The position numbers and the translations under genes are program-made. A DNA stretch of 64,000 nt. It comes from Desulfobacteraceae bacterium. Lineage in GTDB: Bacteria > Desulfobacterota > Desulfobacteria > Desulfobacterales > Desulfosalsimonadaceae. Numbering within the stretch: the stretch's first letter is position 1; each line of letters opens with the position of its first letter. Below the pieces are notes generated by a model. The model made no database searches. It saw only the letters and a list, made by a program, of their open reading frames with translations, and was not told the DNA's origin. Shown in pieces: positions 62,764-64,000 of the stretch. The stretch is taken from the NCBI GenBank assembly GCA_011390465.1, contig JAABSH010000011.1, positions 1 to 64,000 on the forward strand. Direction: 5' to 3'.

Positions 62764-63036
62764 ATGACAAAGGCAGAACTGGTAGAAAAAATGGCCAAAG
62801 AAGCAGGCATTTCAAAAGTCGCTGCATCAGCCGCACTGAATTCATTTATGGACGGTGTTACCAAAGCCTTGAAGAAAAAAGACGGCAAGGTAACCCTGGT
62901 GGGATTCGGAACATTTGCCAAAATTCGTCGTAAAGCCAGAACCGGTAGAAATCCGCAGACAGGCGATCCCATTAAAATTAAAGCACGCAATGTGGTAAAA
63001 TTCAAACCCGGAAAAACACTGAAAGACGCGGTGTAG
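62764..63036 (+). CDS. HU-family DNA-binding protein
   Basis: 90 residues from the ATG at 62764, with GGAGGGA just upstream; an in-frame ATG-like start at 62752 is weaker. It begins MTKAELVEKMAKEAGISK and has the diagnostic HU/IHF core VTLVGFGTFAKIRRKARTGRNPQTGDPIKI and ARNVVKFKPGKTLKDAV, in landmark form. It bends DNA as a dimer and organises the nucleoid. It is a typical HU rather than IHF by length and sequence. It is followed by a clear terminator. Confidence 0.96.
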   Translation: MTKAELVEKMAKEAGISKVAASAALNSFMDGVTKALKKKDGKVTLVGFGTFAKIRRKARTGRNPQTGDPIKIKARNVVKFKPGKTLKDAV

Positions 63037-63116
63037 CTGAAATCACAGTTGATTTTCGACTCCCGGGATCCCATCAAAAAATTACACCCGGGGACCTGGT
63101 TCTGATACGAAATCTG

Positions 63117-63160
63117 AAAAGGACCTGATGCGCTAACCTGCATTTGGTCCTTTTTTTTTA
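63117..63160 (+). terminator. Rho-independent terminator of the HU gene
   Basis: AAAAGGACC (63117-63125) pairs with GGTCCTTTT (from 63146), with an inner ATGC/GCAT stem, and a run of nine Ts follows (63151-63159). It is placed 80 bases after the HU stop. The rest of the gap 63037-63310 has nothing recognisable. Confidence 0.85.
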
Positions 63161-63310
63161 CTTTTGGGTTTTGGCTTGATTTCTGCAAATCCAATCCGGA
63201 TAAACCGGAAAAGGTAAAAGTGAGCAAAAATTTGAAGTGAGCCACGCCAAGGCTTGATTTCAGAGATAAAAACTAAATTTACCGCCGGCCAATCCTAACG
63301 CCAGCCAATT

Positions 63311-63588
63311 CTAACGCCGGATGGAAAAATCCGCAAAATCTCCGGTAAACGGCACGCTGACAATTTCAACATCTGAAACAGATGCCATGGGCGGCCCCTG
63401 CCTGCACCATTCAACCATCTGATCCACGGATTGGGAGGATCCTTCAAAAACCGTTTCCACACTGCCGTCCGAGAGGTTGCGCACCCATCCGGTAACGCCC
63501 TGCCGCCCGGCTTCAGCCTGAGTTTCCATGCGAAAAAACACTCCCTGCACCCTGCCCCGGATGATCGCATGCACCGCTTTTGATGCCA

Positions 63589-63589
<1 letters not shown>
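63311..63589 (-). CDS. acyP: Acylphosphatase
   Basis: 92 residues, normal size. It has the signature AIIRGRVQGVFFRMET (catalytic Arg in VFFR) and GWVRNLSDGSVETVFEG, where the catalytic Asn lies. It hydrolyses acyl phosphates such as acetyl or carbamoyl phosphate. Its ATG overlaps the stop of ligA by one base (TAATG), so the two genes are coupled. Confidence 0.95.

Positions 63590-64000
<411 letters not shown>

Overview
This window reads as a chromosomal segment of an anaerobic deltaproteobacterium, most likely a Desulfobacterales-type sulfate reducer (Desulfobacterota). That placement is inferred from gene content: a sodium-pumping Nqr complex, a giant 2-hydroxyacyl-CoA dehydratase-type activase, an MglA-like GTPase with a DUF4388/cNMP partner, a Bat operon, a paired Hsp70/DUF2760 cluster, and several intergenic palindrome families of a kind common in this group. 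No rRNA, tRNA, prophage, transposase or CRISPR array was recognised.

Layout. 1-8.5 kb is accessory: a Phd/RelE-type toxin-antitoxin pair (toxin cut by the window edge), a SNF2 helicase gene flanked by inverted copies of a ~105-bp palindromic element, a SWIM zinc-finger gene, a ferredoxin-nitroreductase, a methyltransferase, a sirtuin, a small unknown protein and a HicAB pair with a very clear promoter/operator. 8.5-14.3 kb is a complete nqrABCDEF operon on the minus strand, with short gene overlaps and an NqrA that keeps two ferredoxin-type cysteine motifs. 14.5-22.3 kb holds the 1,466-residue activase, a phosphoesterase, ElbB and a DHH/CBS protein. 23-33.4 kb is a nine-gene plus-strand operon: MoxR ATPase, DUF58, a SurA-like chaperone, a membrane protein, BatA, BatB, BatC, BatD and BatE. 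Three TTTTAATC repeats at 11-bp spacing precede it, which suggests response-regulator control.

33.4-56 kb is almost entirely minus strand. It holds a spore-photoproduct-lyase-like radical SAM enzyme with a ParB-like partner, purC, and a signalling group (PilZ, DUF4388 plus two cNMP domains, MglA-like GTPase, TPR protein). mdh is on the plus strand with its own promoter and a striking repeat. Then come uvrC-uvrB-cysS-ispF, a fibronectin-III/beta-barrel apparent fusion, a glycerophosphodiesterase, and two divergent Hsp70 proteins with a DUF2760 membrane protein. 56-64 kb carries smc and ftsY on the plus strand, with inverted copies of a MITE-like repeat either side of smc, then an HU gene with promoter and terminator, acylphosphatase and the 3' end of ligA.

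How the parts fit: Nqr and malate dehydrogenase serve energy metabolism. The MoxR/Bat operon and the Hsp70/DUF2760 cluster look like envelope- or protein-maintenance systems. UvrBC, LigA, SMC, HU, the SNF2/SWIM pair and the SPL/ParB pair concern DNA. The best candidates for under-described biology are the SNF2/SWIM cassette between inverted elements, the SPL/ParB pair, the double-Hsp70/DUF2760 module, the Fe-S-bearing NqrA and the fibronectin/beta-barrel fusion.
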